This document shows, piece after piece, positions 17,219-25,589 of a stretch of 64,000 bases of DNA. The stretch spans positions 1 to 64,000 of the forward strand of contig CAZIFA010000003.1 in the NCBI GenBank assembly GCA_964539025.1, read 5' to 3'. Source of the stretch: Micavibrio_A sp964539025 (GTDB lineage Bacteria > Pseudomonadota > Alphaproteobacteria > Micavibrionales > Micavibrionaceae). Every line of letters begins with the position of its first letter. Positions within the stretch are counted from its first letter, which is position 1. A program made the translations under genes and the position numbers. Under the pieces are notes generated by a model. It saw only the letters and a list, made by a program, of their open reading frames with translations. It was not told the DNA's origin and ran no database searches.

Positions 17219-18658
17219 CTAGGCGCGCTTGCTTTGCCGGGACAAAAGGATTTTCTCAAGATCCCCCGGCAAATCATACGCCCATTTGGTGATATCGCCT
17301 GCGCCTAGACAAATAACGTAATCGCCGGGTTGCGCTTGATCGGAAATGATGCGGGCGAGTTGTTCGCGCGCGGGCAGCGGCGTGACATTTTTATGACCGC
17401 AAGCGATGAGCCCTTTGGCGAGGGAGTCTTTATCCGCGCCTTCGATCGGTTGTTCGCCAGCGGCGTAAACATCGGCGACGATGACGGAATCTGCATCGTT
17501 GAAACATTTGCAAAAATCATCGAAGAGTGATGAGAGGCGCGTGTAGCGGTGCGGTTGGACAATGGCGATCACGCGGCCCGGCGTTCCTTCGACGGCTTGC
17601 CTTGCGGCTTTAAGAACGGCTTGGATTTCAACGGGGTGATGACCGTAATCGTCGATCACGGTGATGCCGTTCGTTTCGCCTGTTTTGGTGAAACGGCGTT
17701 TGACGCCGGAGAAATTCTTCAGCGCGGTTTTCATGGATGCCGCCGGAATATTCATACGGCGCGCGATGGACAAAGCGGCCAGGGAATTTTGCACGTTGTG
17801 CTGACCGAGCATGGGCAAGAACACGTCTTTTAAAGTCAGCGCCTCGCCGTTCACGGTTTCGGAGAAAGTAACGTCAAAGATGCTGCCCTCACCGTTCATG
17901 CGGATATTGCTCGCCTGCACGTCTGCCTGCGCATTAAAGCCATAGGTGATGACGATGCGATCCGATAAATCGGGGATCATCGCCTGCACGGCGGGGTGAT
18001 CGGTGCACAGAACGGCGAAACCGTAGAACGGGATATTTTCGATAAACTGGCGGAAAGCGGATTTGATGGAATCGTAATCGCCGTAATGATCCAGATGTTC
18101 GGGATCGATGTTTGTTACCACCGCAACGGTGGCGGGAAGTTTTGTGAAGGTGCCGTCGGATTCATCCGCCTCGACCACCATCCATTCGGATGCGCCCATG
18201 CGCGTGTTGGTACCGTATTTATGGACGATGCCGCCGTTGATGACGGTGGGATCGAACCCGCCCTCTTCCAGCATCGCGCCGACCATCGAGGTGGTCGTTG
18301 TCTTGCCGTGCGTGCCCGCGATAGCCACGGCCATTTTCAGGCGCATCAGTTCAGCCAGCATTTCGGCGCGGCGGACGATGGGGAGTTTCGCAGCCCGCGC
18401 GGCGGCGAGTTCAGGATTGTCGGATTTTATGGCCGAAGACACCACGACGATGGCGGCGTCTTCGATGTTCGAAGCTTTGTGGCCGATAAAAATTTTGATG
18501 TTCTTTTTCTTCAGGCGGTCGATATTGTACCCATCTGCGATGTCGGAGCCTTGCACCGAATAGCCGAGCGCGTGCAGAACTTCGGCGATACCGGACATGC
18601 CGATGCCGCCGATACCGATGAAATGCAATGTGCCAACGCTTTGAGGGACAATCCGCAT
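17219..18658 (-). CDS. murC: UDP-N-acetylmuramate--L-alanine ligase
   Basis: Adds L-Ala to UDP-MurNAc, the first amino-acid ligation of peptidoglycan precursors. 479 residues. N-terminal UDP-binding Rossmann (HFIGIGGIGMSGIAEVLH), ATP-binding P-loop GTHGKTTTTS at 115-124, the Mur ligase centre (EADESDGTF, TNIDPEHLDHYGD) and the C-terminal domain (IDDYGHHPVEIQAVLKAAR, IVQPHRYTRL, GAGDITK). It reads toward creA and lies downstream of a 103-codon gene and a family A repeat pair that separate it from murG. Confidence 0.97.
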   Translation of the reverse strand: MRIVPQSVGTLHFIGIGGIGMSGIAEVLHALGYSVQGSDIADGYNIDRLKKKNIKIFIGHKASNIEDAAIVVVSSAIKSDNPELAAARAAKLPIVRRAEMLAELMRLKMAVAIAGTHGKTTTTSMVGAMLEEGGFDPTVINGGIVHKYGTNTRMGASEWMVVEADESDGTFTKLPATVAVVTNIDPEHLDHYGDYDSIKSAFRQFIENIPFYGFAVLCTDHPAVQAMIPDLSDRIVITYGFNAQADVQASNIRMNGEGSIFDVTFSETVNGEALTLKDVFLPMLGQHNVQNSLAALSIARRMNIPAASMKTALKNFSGVKRRFTKTGETNGITVIDDYGHHPVEIQAVLKAARQAVEGTPGRVIAIVQPHRYTRLSSLFDDFCKCFNDADSVIVADVYAAGEQPIEGADKDSLAKGLIACGHKNVTPLPAREQLARIISDQAQPGDYVICLGAGDITKWAYDLPGDLEKILLSRQSKRA

Positions 18659-18708
18659 GGGTCAATTCGTAGCGGAAACTATGGGAAATAACAATATAAA
18701 TCGAATAA

Positions 18709-18831
18709 GAATCGCTAAGACGCGAAGGCGCAAAGCTTTCTTCTTAATTCTTATAAAAATTGATATCTTTTTAGAATGCCTGCGGCGCATTTTTTTGAGA
18801 GAAAAGCTTTGCGCCTTCGCGTCTTAGCGAT
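18709..18831. mobile_element. gene-less inverted-repeat element (family A ends), MITE-like
   Basis: Two ~28-bp ends in inverted orientation (core gctaagacgcgaaggcgc at 18715; complement gcgccttcgcgtcttagc at 18811) enclose ~70 bp of AT-rich sequence that contains tgcctgcggcgc. The ends match those of the GxxExxY element at 40626-41068, with the same changes in both arms. It looks like a non-autonomous derivative inserted upstream of murC. Confidence 0.65.
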
Positions 18832-18854
18832 GAAAAACCTAACTCTGCGGGTGT

Positions 18855-19166
18855 TTAGCCCAACCGAGCAGTCAGAGAATTATATCCGTTGAGTCCAAGA
18901 CTTTCTTTTGCAGCCATGATTGCCCTGTATTGCGATGGAAATTCTTCTCTAAAAGAAGGGCCCATGCGACTGCCATTAACTATGGCAACATTGTACAGGG
19001 CAATTATAAAGGCTGCGTCCAAAGAACGATCCGTTTCATCCTGAATATGTCTCACGAACCGCAAAAGGCTTTCCACCCCCTCGGCTTCGCTTCTTGCAGA
19101 AGCGGCAATAAACCCCGCAATAGGAGCGTCAAGTTTCGCTTTTATTTCTGATGTCGAAAGAGCCAT
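18855..19166 (-). CDS. small hypothetical protein between murG and murC (103 aa)
   Basis: Not recognised. A soluble helical protein beginning MALSTSEIKAKLDAPIAGFIAASARSE, with DETDRSLDAAFIIALYNVAIVNGSRMGPSFREEFPSQYRAIMAAKES in the middle. There are no cysteines, signal peptide or membrane segment. It lies in the same direction as murG and murC in a gap where these two genes are usually adjacent, and next to a MITE-like element. Whether it is a genuine gene rests on its coherent composition and the clean ATG at 19166. Confidence 0.5.
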   Translation of the reverse strand: MALSTSEIKAKLDAPIAGFIAASARSEAEGVESLLRFVRHIQDETDRSLDAAFIIALYNVAIVNGSRMGPSFREEFPSQYRAIMAAKESLGLNGYNSLTARLG

Positions 19167-19220
19167 ATATCCTCACAATTTTGAGCATATAAAACAACCG
19201 TTTTGACTTTATGTCAATGG

Positions 19221-20354
19221 CTATCCCTGCGGGTGTTTGTCCCACCCGGAAGCCATAGCCATCACAATATTGCCGAGTTTGCGGGCAGCGTCGGGTTTGC
19301 CGCAGGAGCGGGCATTTTCGGCGGCCCTAAAGAGCGTTTCGGGGTTTTGCAAGAAGGTCTCCAAGCGGGCCAAAAGAGCCTCTGCCGTAAAGCCGTTTTG
19401 CGTCATCACCCACGCGCCGCCCGCATCCGCAACCGCATCTGCGTTGCGTTTTTGTTGCTGGTCGGCGTGGTGCGGGTATGGAACGAAAATCGCGGGACGT
19501 CCGGCGGTGGTGACTTCGGAGACCGTGCCAGCGCCAGATCTTGCGATGACGAGGTGGCAGCGCTCCAATTGCAGCGCCATGTCTTTGAAGAACGGGCGAA
19601 GATCGGCTTTGATTTTCGCGCCTTCGTAAATGCTTCGCACTTTGTTCATGTCTTCTTCGCGAACCTGCTGGATGATTTCAAGCCGGGCGCGGTGATGTTC
19701 GGGCAGTTTGGCCAAAGCTTCGGGCAGAATTTCGCTGAACACACTCGCGCCCTGCGAGCCGCCCGTGACAAAAATGCGTAACGTGCCATCGCGTTCTATT
19801 GTCGGATAGGGTTTGTTGTAGAGCGATGAAATATCGGGGCGGACAGGATTGCCCGTGACAATCGCGCGGCTTTCATCATCGCCATCGAGCCCTTCGACAT
19901 GCGCCCATGCCACCGCGATTTTTTCCGCCTTGGGCGCAAGGAACACATTGGCGCGGCCCAGAACGGCGTTTTGTTCATGGATTACGGTCGGGATTTTTTT
20001 CGTCTGCGCGGCATATACGGCCGGGACGGACGGATAACCGCCAAAGCCGATGACGACGGCGGGTTTTAGATCGGACAATAATTTGCGCGCCTGAAAAAAC
20101 CCGACGCCGAGCGATATGGCCGATTTGATTTTCTTGATGATGCCAGAACCGATAGTTCCCGAATTCAAAACATAAATCGGAATGCCGCCCGCGAAAGGTT
20201 CGAAGCGTTTGCCGCGATAATCGGTGGCGAGCGCGACGCGGTAGCCACGCGATATTAAATCTTGCGCCAGCGCATCCGCCGGGAACATATGCCCGCCCGT
20301 TCCGCCCGCGGAAAGCAGGATCAATTTTGGCAGGGTTTTGATGTTTTCATTCAT
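19221..20354 (-). CDS. murG: UDP-N-acetylglucosamine transferase MurG
   Basis: Peripheral inner-membrane GT-B glycosyltransferase that converts lipid I to lipid II. From MNENIKTLPKL the protein is 377 residues. It shows the two glycine loops (SAGGTGGHMFPADALA and VIGFGGYPSVPAV), IHEQNAVLGRANVFLA and the C-terminal donor site GGSQGASVF, VIARSGAGTVSEVTTAGRPAIFVPYPHHADQQQKRNA region. The ATG at 20354 has GGGGGA upstream; the frame extends to 20399 into sequence next to a repeat, which I reject. ftsW lies upstream across a family B repeat. Confidence 0.96.
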   Translation of the reverse strand: MNENIKTLPKLILLSAGGTGGHMFPADALAQDLISRGYRVALATDYRGKRFEPFAGGIPIYVLNSGTIGSGIIKKIKSAISLGVGFFQARKLLSDLKPAVVIGFGGYPSVPAVYAAQTKKIPTVIHEQNAVLGRANVFLAPKAEKIAVAWAHVEGLDGDDESRAIVTGNPVRPDISSLYNKPYPTIERDGTLRIFVTGGSQGASVFSEILPEALAKLPEHHRARLEIIQQVREEDMNKVRSIYEGAKIKADLRPFFKDMALQLERCHLVIARSGAGTVSEVTTAGRPAIFVPYPHHADQQQKRNADAVADAGGAWVMTQNGFTAEALLARLETFLQNPETLFRAAENARSCGKPDAARKLGNIVMAMASGWDKHPQG

Positions 20355-20392
20355 GGAAATCCCCCGGCATTGTAGGTTCCAATAAGAAAGAT

Positions 20393-20487
20393 TCACCACA
20401 AAGCCACGAAGACCTCAAAGAATCACAAAGTTTTCTCAATATTTCTTTGTGATTCTTCGTGTACTTTGCGTCTTTGTGGTGAAAAAA
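20393..20487. repeat. family B palindromic repeat, copy 3
   Basis: caccacaaagccacgaagacc ... gcgtctttgtggtgaa, filling the ftsW-murG gap. It splits two genes that are usually tightly linked. Confidence 0.8.
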
Positions 20488-20495
20488 TTCTGTCT

Positions 20496-21659
20496 TCATT
20501 TCGAACCTCCGCCTATGGGACGGATAGAAAGCCCGCCGCGCGCGATGCCTGAACGCGCCTGCCTGCGCGTCAGCGCCAGCAGCATGCCCATCGCAATACC
20601 CGACGAGAGCAAGGACGATCCGCCGTAAGAGATAAACGGCAGCGTCATGCCCTTGGTGGGAAGTAGATGAATGGAAGAACCCATATTGATCAACGCCTGT
20701 AATCCAAAGAGCGTGAGAATACCGCCCGAGGCCAGAATGATAAAGATATTATCCGTATCCATGATGCGGTTATACCCGCGGACGATGACATAGCCATACA
20801 GCCCAACGATAAGCACCGTTAGCAGCATGCCAAGTTCTTCGCCCGCAACAGCAAAAATAAAGTCCGCGTGCGCATCGGGAATGGTCATTTTCACCGTACC
20901 CTGCCCCGCGCCTGTGCCGAGTAATCCGCCATGCTGGAACGCCAGCAAAGCACGATCCACCTGATAATTGTCGCCGCTTTCGGGATTGATGAAACGATCG
21001 AAACGGCTTTGCACGTGATCGAAACTGAAATAAGCCAGCACCGCCGCGCCCATCGCCAGTACTAGAAGGAGAATGATCCAGCGGAACGGCAAGCCCGCGA
21101 GAAAGATGATGGCGAAGAAACTCGCCGTAACAATAAACGTCATACCCATGTCAGGTTGCAGGACGAGAAGCAGAACAATCAGCCCGTATAATGCCGAGGC
21201 GAAAACAATTCCGGGGAATTCCGGTTTTTCTTTTTGGCGCGCGATAAACCACGCGGCGACGATGATAAAGGCAGGTTTGGCAAGTTCGGATGGTTGGATG
21301 GAGAATGGACCAATACCTATCCAGCGCTGCGCACCCTTCACCTCATCGCCCAGAATCGGCACCAGCATCATCATGACCAGAGCGAGGCCGAGAATGATCA
21401 GCGCGACCCGCCAGATTTGCTGGATGCTTGCCATAGAAAGGCCGATCAAGAGCAACACGGAAGGGCCGAGGAAAATAATGTGGCGGATGATGAAGTGATT
21501 GGCAGATGTATCAATCCGTTCAGCCACGGACGGGCTTGCCGCCGTCACCAGCACGATGCCAAAGATGCAGATGGTCAGGAGAATGGCGAGCGTGACGCGA
21601 TCAACCGTCCACCACCATTGGCCCAGAAAAGATTTATCGGTGCGGGAAAAGAAATTCAT
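20496..21659 (-). CDS. ftsW: peptidoglycan glycosyltransferase FtsW
   Basis: SEDS-family polytopic membrane enzyme that polymerises lipid II at the septum together with FtsI. 387 residues with about ten membrane helices. SEDS hallmarks: GDEVKGAQRWIGIGPFSIQPSELAKPAFIIVAAWF and LQPDMGMTFIV (catalytic Asp region), then AGEELGMLL and the C-terminal GMTLPFISYGGSSLLSSGIAMGMLL. The dcw context, downstream of murD, identifies it as FtsW and not RodA. Its start overlaps the murD stop by 4 bp. Confidence 0.95.
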   Translation of the reverse strand: MNFFSRTDKSFLGQWWWTVDRVTLAILLTICIFGIVLVTAASPSVAERIDTSANHFIIRHIIFLGPSVLLLIGLSMASIQQIWRVALIILGLALVMMMLVPILGDEVKGAQRWIGIGPFSIQPSELAKPAFIIVAAWFIARQKEKPEFPGIVFASALYGLIVLLLVLQPDMGMTFIVTASFFAIIFLAGLPFRWIILLLVLAMGAAVLAYFSFDHVQSRFDRFINPESGDNYQVDRALLAFQHGGLLGTGAGQGTVKMTIPDAHADFIFAVAGEELGMLLTVLIVGLYGYVIVRGYNRIMDTDNIFIILASGGILTLFGLQALINMGSSIHLLPTKGMTLPFISYGGSSLLSSGIAMGMLLALTRRQARSGIARGGLSIRPIGGGSK

Positions 21660-23059
21660 GCGGCGACCTCATCGGAGAGCGCGTTGACGAGGCTGGCGAA
21701 CACATCGCCGCGATGTTCGAAGCTTTTGAATTGATCCCAGGAGGCGCAGGCGGGCGATAATAGAACGGTTGCCGCGCCGCCGGGTTCGCCGCGATTGCCT
21801 TGCGCATTTTTATGCGCCTCTAGAACAGCAACATCGAGCGTGTAGCTTTTTGTATGGGGAATGCCGATTTTTTGGCACCAGAGCGCAAATTCATCCATCG
21901 CCTGCCCGATCAGAAACACATGGCGGATGCGATCAGCATAGGCTTCGAGACCGCTCAAACCGCCCGCCTTAGCAAGGCCGCCCGCGATCAGATAAATATT
22001 GTGGTAACAGGCAATCGCCTTCATCGCGGCTTCGGCGTTCGTTGCTTTGCTGTCGTTCACATAGGCGATGCCGTTAATCACGCGCGCGGTGAATTGGCGA
22101 TGCGGCAGGCCGGGATAGGTTTTGACATGTTCTAAAATTTCTTGCGGGAGCATGCCCATGGATACGCACACGGCGTAAGCGGCGCAGATATTTTGTTGGT
22201 TATGCACGCCGGGCAAAGTTTTGATATCGGCGATGGAATCGACGCTCATCGGTTGCGGCCCCGTATGATCGATGAGCAAGTTGTCTTTCACATAGACGCC
22301 GCCTTCGATTTCTTTTTTGACGGAAATGGGAATGGTTTTACGATCACCAGTTTTAACAAGCGTTTCATACATAGCCAGTGAAGGGACGTCATCCACACCG
22401 CACACCGCTATGCCAGGACCTTCGAGCATGCGCTCTTTGGCGGCGGCGTATTGTTCCATCGTGCCGTGACGTTCCAGATGATCGGGCGTGAGATTCAAAT
22501 GCGCGGCGATGTCGGGGCGGAAGGTCGGGCATAAATCCATTTGGTATGAGGAAATTTCGAGCACGAACACGCCGTCTTTTTTCGGCGGTTTGAGGGTAAG
22601 AACAGGTTCGCCGATATTGCCGCCCGCAACGGCGTTGATTTTTGCCTGATTCAAAATATGTGTGATGAGCATTGTCGTGGTCGATTTACCATTCGTTCCT
22701 GTGATGCCTACCGTTTTGCGGCCATGCAGGGAGCGATGGAGAATTTCGATATCACCGATAATTTCGACGTTGGCTTCGCGGGCTTTTACAACAGCCGGAT
22801 GCGGTTCCGGGAAATGAAGCGGAATGCCGGGCGCCATTACAAGAACGCCATAGCCATCAAGGCCACCGAAAGAAAAATCGAAGATCGGCACGCCTTCTTT
22901 TTCGGCGGCGATGCATTTGCCTTCGTCGTCATCCCAGCCAACGATTTTCGCACCGCCCGCCATCAAAGCCTTTGCTGTAGCCAAGCCGGAAAGACCTAGC
23001 CCGCAGATTGCGGCAGGCCTATCGTTCAAGGTTTTGACAAAGGGTTTCGTGTCGATCAT
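21656..23059 (-). CDS. murD: UDP-N-acetylmuramoylalanine--D-glutamate ligase
   Basis: Adds D-Glu to UDP-MurNAc-L-Ala. The ATG at 23059 overlaps the mraY stop (ATGA) and gives MIDTKPFVKTLNDRPAAICGLGLSGLATAK, 467 residues. P-loop GTNGKSTTT at 121-129; NIGEPVL, EISSYQMDLC, LNLTPDHLERHGTMEQYAAAKERM, VNDSKATNAEAAMKAI and a C-terminal LLSPACASWDQFKSFEHRGDVF are family motifs. Tightly coupled between mraY and ftsW. Confidence 0.97.
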   Translation of the reverse strand: MIDTKPFVKTLNDRPAAICGLGLSGLATAKALMAGGAKIVGWDDDEGKCIAAEKEGVPIFDFSFGGLDGYGVLVMAPGIPLHFPEPHPAVVKAREANVEIIGDIEILHRSLHGRKTVGITGTNGKSTTTMLITHILNQAKINAVAGGNIGEPVLTLKPPKKDGVFVLEISSYQMDLCPTFRPDIAAHLNLTPDHLERHGTMEQYAAAKERMLEGPGIAVCGVDDVPSLAMYETLVKTGDRKTIPISVKKEIEGGVYVKDNLLIDHTGPQPMSVDSIADIKTLPGVHNQQNICAAYAVCVSMGMLPQEILEHVKTYPGLPHRQFTARVINGIAYVNDSKATNAEAAMKAIACYHNIYLIAGGLAKAGGLSGLEAYADRIRHVFLIGQAMDEFALWCQKIGIPHTKSYTLDVAVLEAHKNAQGNRGEPGGAATVLLSPACASWDQFKSFEHRGDVFASLVNALSDEVAA

Positions 23060-24141
23060 CTGAGTTTTAAAGTTGCAAGGCCGATTAGTGCAAGAATGAC
23101 AGCGATGATCCAAAAACGGATCACGATCGTGGGTTCAGACCAGCCTTTCTTTTCAAAATGGTGGTGCAGCGGGGCCATAGCGAAAACGCGCCTGCCGGTC
23201 AATTTGAACGAGATGACCTGGACCATCACCGACACGGTTTCAAGAACGAACAGCCCGCCGATGACGGCCAGCACGATTTCGTGTTTAGCAACCATCGCCA
23301 TCGCGCCAAGGCCCGCGCCCATCGCGAGCGATCCCGTATCGCCCATGAAGACCATCGCGGGTGGAGCGTTGAACCATAAAAATCCGATACCCGCACCGAT
23401 CAGCGCACCGCAGATAATCGCAAGTTCACCTGTGCCGGGAATAAAGGTGATGCCCAGATACGGTGCATAAACCGCGTTACCCACGAAGTATGTGATAAGC
23501 CCGAAACAGCCCGCCGCGATCATCACAGGCACAATGGCCAGACCATCGAGGCCATCTGTAAGATTTACAGCATTAGAGGCACCGACAATCACCAGCATTG
23601 CGAACGGAATGAATAAGAAGCCGAGTTGCAGGAGGTGGTCTTTCATAAAAGGAATGGCCAATCCCGTGTCGATATCGTTCGGTGTGAAATGCAGATAGGC
23701 GGCAATGGCACAGGATGCGATGCCGAATTCGAACAGCAATCGCACCTTGCTTGAAATTCCATGATGCGAGCGTTTGGTGAGCTTGGCGTAATCATCCGCT
23801 GCGCCGATCAGACCAAAGCCGATAATAACGCCCGCAACGATCCAGACATAAGGATTGTGAAAATCAGACCAGAGAAAAACGGAAATTCCAGCGGAAATCA
23901 GAATCATCAAGCCGCCCATGGTTGGCGTTCCTGCTTTTTTCAGATGTGTTTCAGGGCCATCGGAACGGATAGGTTGCCCTTCGCGCTGTTTTTTCTTGAG
24001 CCAGCGGATCATCGATGGGCCAATCAGAAAACAGATGATCATCGCCGTCATCATCGCGCCGCCTGTGCGGAATGTTAAATAGCGGAACAGGTTGAAGAGA
24101 ATGAAATCTTCCGCGTATGGCGCGAGCAGGTTATAGAGCAT
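23056..24141 (-). CDS. mraY: phospho-N-acetylmuramoyl-pentapeptide transferase
   Basis: Polytopic inner-membrane enzyme that makes lipid I from UDP-MurNAc-pentapeptide and undecaprenyl phosphate. 361 residues with ten predicted helices. Diagnostic segments: KKAGTPTMGGLMIL, GAADDYAKLTKRSHHGISSKVRL (first Asp pair), NAVNLTDGLDGLAI, FLWFNAPPAMVFMGDTGSLAMGAGLG and APLHHHFEKKGWSEPTIVIRFWI with the HHH motif. It begins 3 bp after the murF stop. Confidence 0.98.
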   Translation of the reverse strand: MLYNLLAPYAEDFILFNLFRYLTFRTGGAMMTAMIICFLIGPSMIRWLKKKQREGQPIRSDGPETHLKKAGTPTMGGLMILISAGISVFLWSDFHNPYVWIVAGVIIGFGLIGAADDYAKLTKRSHHGISSKVRLLFEFGIASCAIAAYLHFTPNDIDTGLAIPFMKDHLLQLGFLFIPFAMLVIVGASNAVNLTDGLDGLAIVPVMIAAGCFGLITYFVGNAVYAPYLGITFIPGTGELAIICGALIGAGIGFLWFNAPPAMVFMGDTGSLAMGAGLGAMAMVAKHEIVLAVIGGLFVLETVSVMVQVISFKLTGRRVFAMAPLHHHFEKKGWSEPTIVIRFWIIAVILALIGLATLKLR

Positions 24142-24144
24142 GGA

Positions 24145-25587
24145 TCAGTTAACGCCTTTCATCTTGATTTTTTCAGGAAGCGCGCGCAGCGCTTCAACAA
24201 CCAATTGCATGCGTGGCTTTTCCCCCGGACCGCGCGAGCCTTTTACCATCACAACATCGCCGGGCACGAGCACATCAGGAACGATTTTCGCCAATTCCTT
24301 GGTATCGTCTATATGCGCGCCCCGCTTGTCCTGAGGCAGAGCATCATAGAGGTTTTTCATCAGAGGTCCACTGGTGTAAACCAGTTGAACCCCCGCCGCT
24401 TCCAGCGGCATGGCCAGTTCCTTGTGCAGGCGCGCGCCATCGGCACCCAGTTCATACATATCGCCCAGAACCGCGATTCTGCGCCCGCCACGGCCCGGAT
24501 CGACCATTGCCAGAACCTTAAAAGCCGCCTTCATCGCCACAGGCGAGGCGTTATAGCTTTCATCAATCAGGATGACAGGATTGTCTTTGTCACCCAGATC
24601 AAGGAGTTCACGCCTGCCCCTGCCCGGCAACGGTTCGATTTTACCGATGGCTTTGGCGGCCTTTGTAAGATCGCCGCCGGATAATTTCACCGCCGCCAGC
24701 GCGGAAAGCGCGTTCAGGGCCAGATGTTTTCCGGTTGATTGCATGGTGAAGGAAATTTTTTCACCCAGCACATCCGCCTCAACGCGGCTGCCGTTCGCGG
24801 CGACGAGAAAGCCTGTGAGTTTCACATCGGCGTTTTTGGCTTCGCCAAAAGATACGATTCTGAGATTTTTGGTTTTTGCTTTTGCAGACAAACGATCGAA
24901 CCATTTGTTATCCGCATTGAGAATAACCGTTGCGCCCGAATCCATGCCATCAAAAATTTCGGCCTTGGCATCGGCGATGCCTTCTTCCCCGTTGGCAAAG
25001 TTTCCAGCATGAACGGCTTCGACCGTCGTGATGATCGCGATATCAGGACGGATCATTTTCGAAAGCGGCGTGATTTCATTGGCATGATTCATGCCGACTT
25101 CGAAGATACCGAAATCAGACCCAGCATGCATGGAAGAAAGCGAGAACGGCACGCCCCAATGATTGTTAAAGCTCTTGATGCTCGCATGGGTTTGACCCTG
25201 TACACCAAACGCGGCGGCGAGCATTTCTTTCGTGCCGGTTTTTCCGACGCTGCCCGTCACCGCAATGATTTTTGCGCCTGTGCGTTCACGCGAAGCGCGG
25301 CCAAGATCCTGTAACGCCGTGAGTGTATCAGGCACAATAAGGAGTTTATCATCCGGCACACCTTCGATTTTTTTCGATACCAGCGCAGCAGATGCGCCTT
25401 TTTTGATGGCATCGGCGACATAGGTATGGCCATCACCATTGTCGCCCGCGAGCGCGATGAACAAATCGCCCGACTGCACGCTGCGGGAATCAATGGACAG
25501 ACCCGTTGCGGACCAGTTGCCCGAAGCGGTTCCGTTCACCGCCTGCGCCGCGTCCTTACCCGTCCATAACGTGTTAGATCCCGCCAT
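24145..25587 (-). CDS. murF: UDP-N-acetylmuramoyl-tripeptide--D-alanyl-D-alanine ligase
   Basis: Adds the D-Ala-D-Ala made by Ddl to the UDP-MurNAc-tripeptide. 480 residues. N-terminal MurF domain (LSIDSRSVQSGDLFIALAGDNGDGHTYVADA), P-loop TGSVGKTGTKEML at 111-123, FNNHWGVPFSL, VGMNHANEI, and C-terminal IDESYNASPVAMKAAF and VKGSRG. It fits exactly between murE (2-bp gap) and mraY (3-bp gap). Confidence 0.97.
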   Translation of the reverse strand: MAGSNTLWTGKDAAQAVNGTASGNWSATGLSIDSRSVQSGDLFIALAGDNGDGHTYVADAIKKGASAALVSKKIEGVPDDKLLIVPDTLTALQDLGRASRERTGAKIIAVTGSVGKTGTKEMLAAAFGVQGQTHASIKSFNNHWGVPFSLSSMHAGSDFGIFEVGMNHANEITPLSKMIRPDIAIITTVEAVHAGNFANGEEGIADAKAEIFDGMDSGATVILNADNKWFDRLSAKAKTKNLRIVSFGEAKNADVKLTGFLVAANGSRVEADVLGEKISFTMQSTGKHLALNALSALAAVKLSGGDLTKAAKAIGKIEPLPGRGRRELLDLGDKDNPVILIDESYNASPVAMKAAFKVLAMVDPGRGGRRIAVLGDMYELGADGARLHKELAMPLEAAGVQLVYTSGPLMKNLYDALPQDKRGAHIDDTKELAKIVPDVLVPGDVVMVKGSRGPGEKPRMQLVVEALRALPEKIKMKGVN

Positions 25588-25589
25588 AC

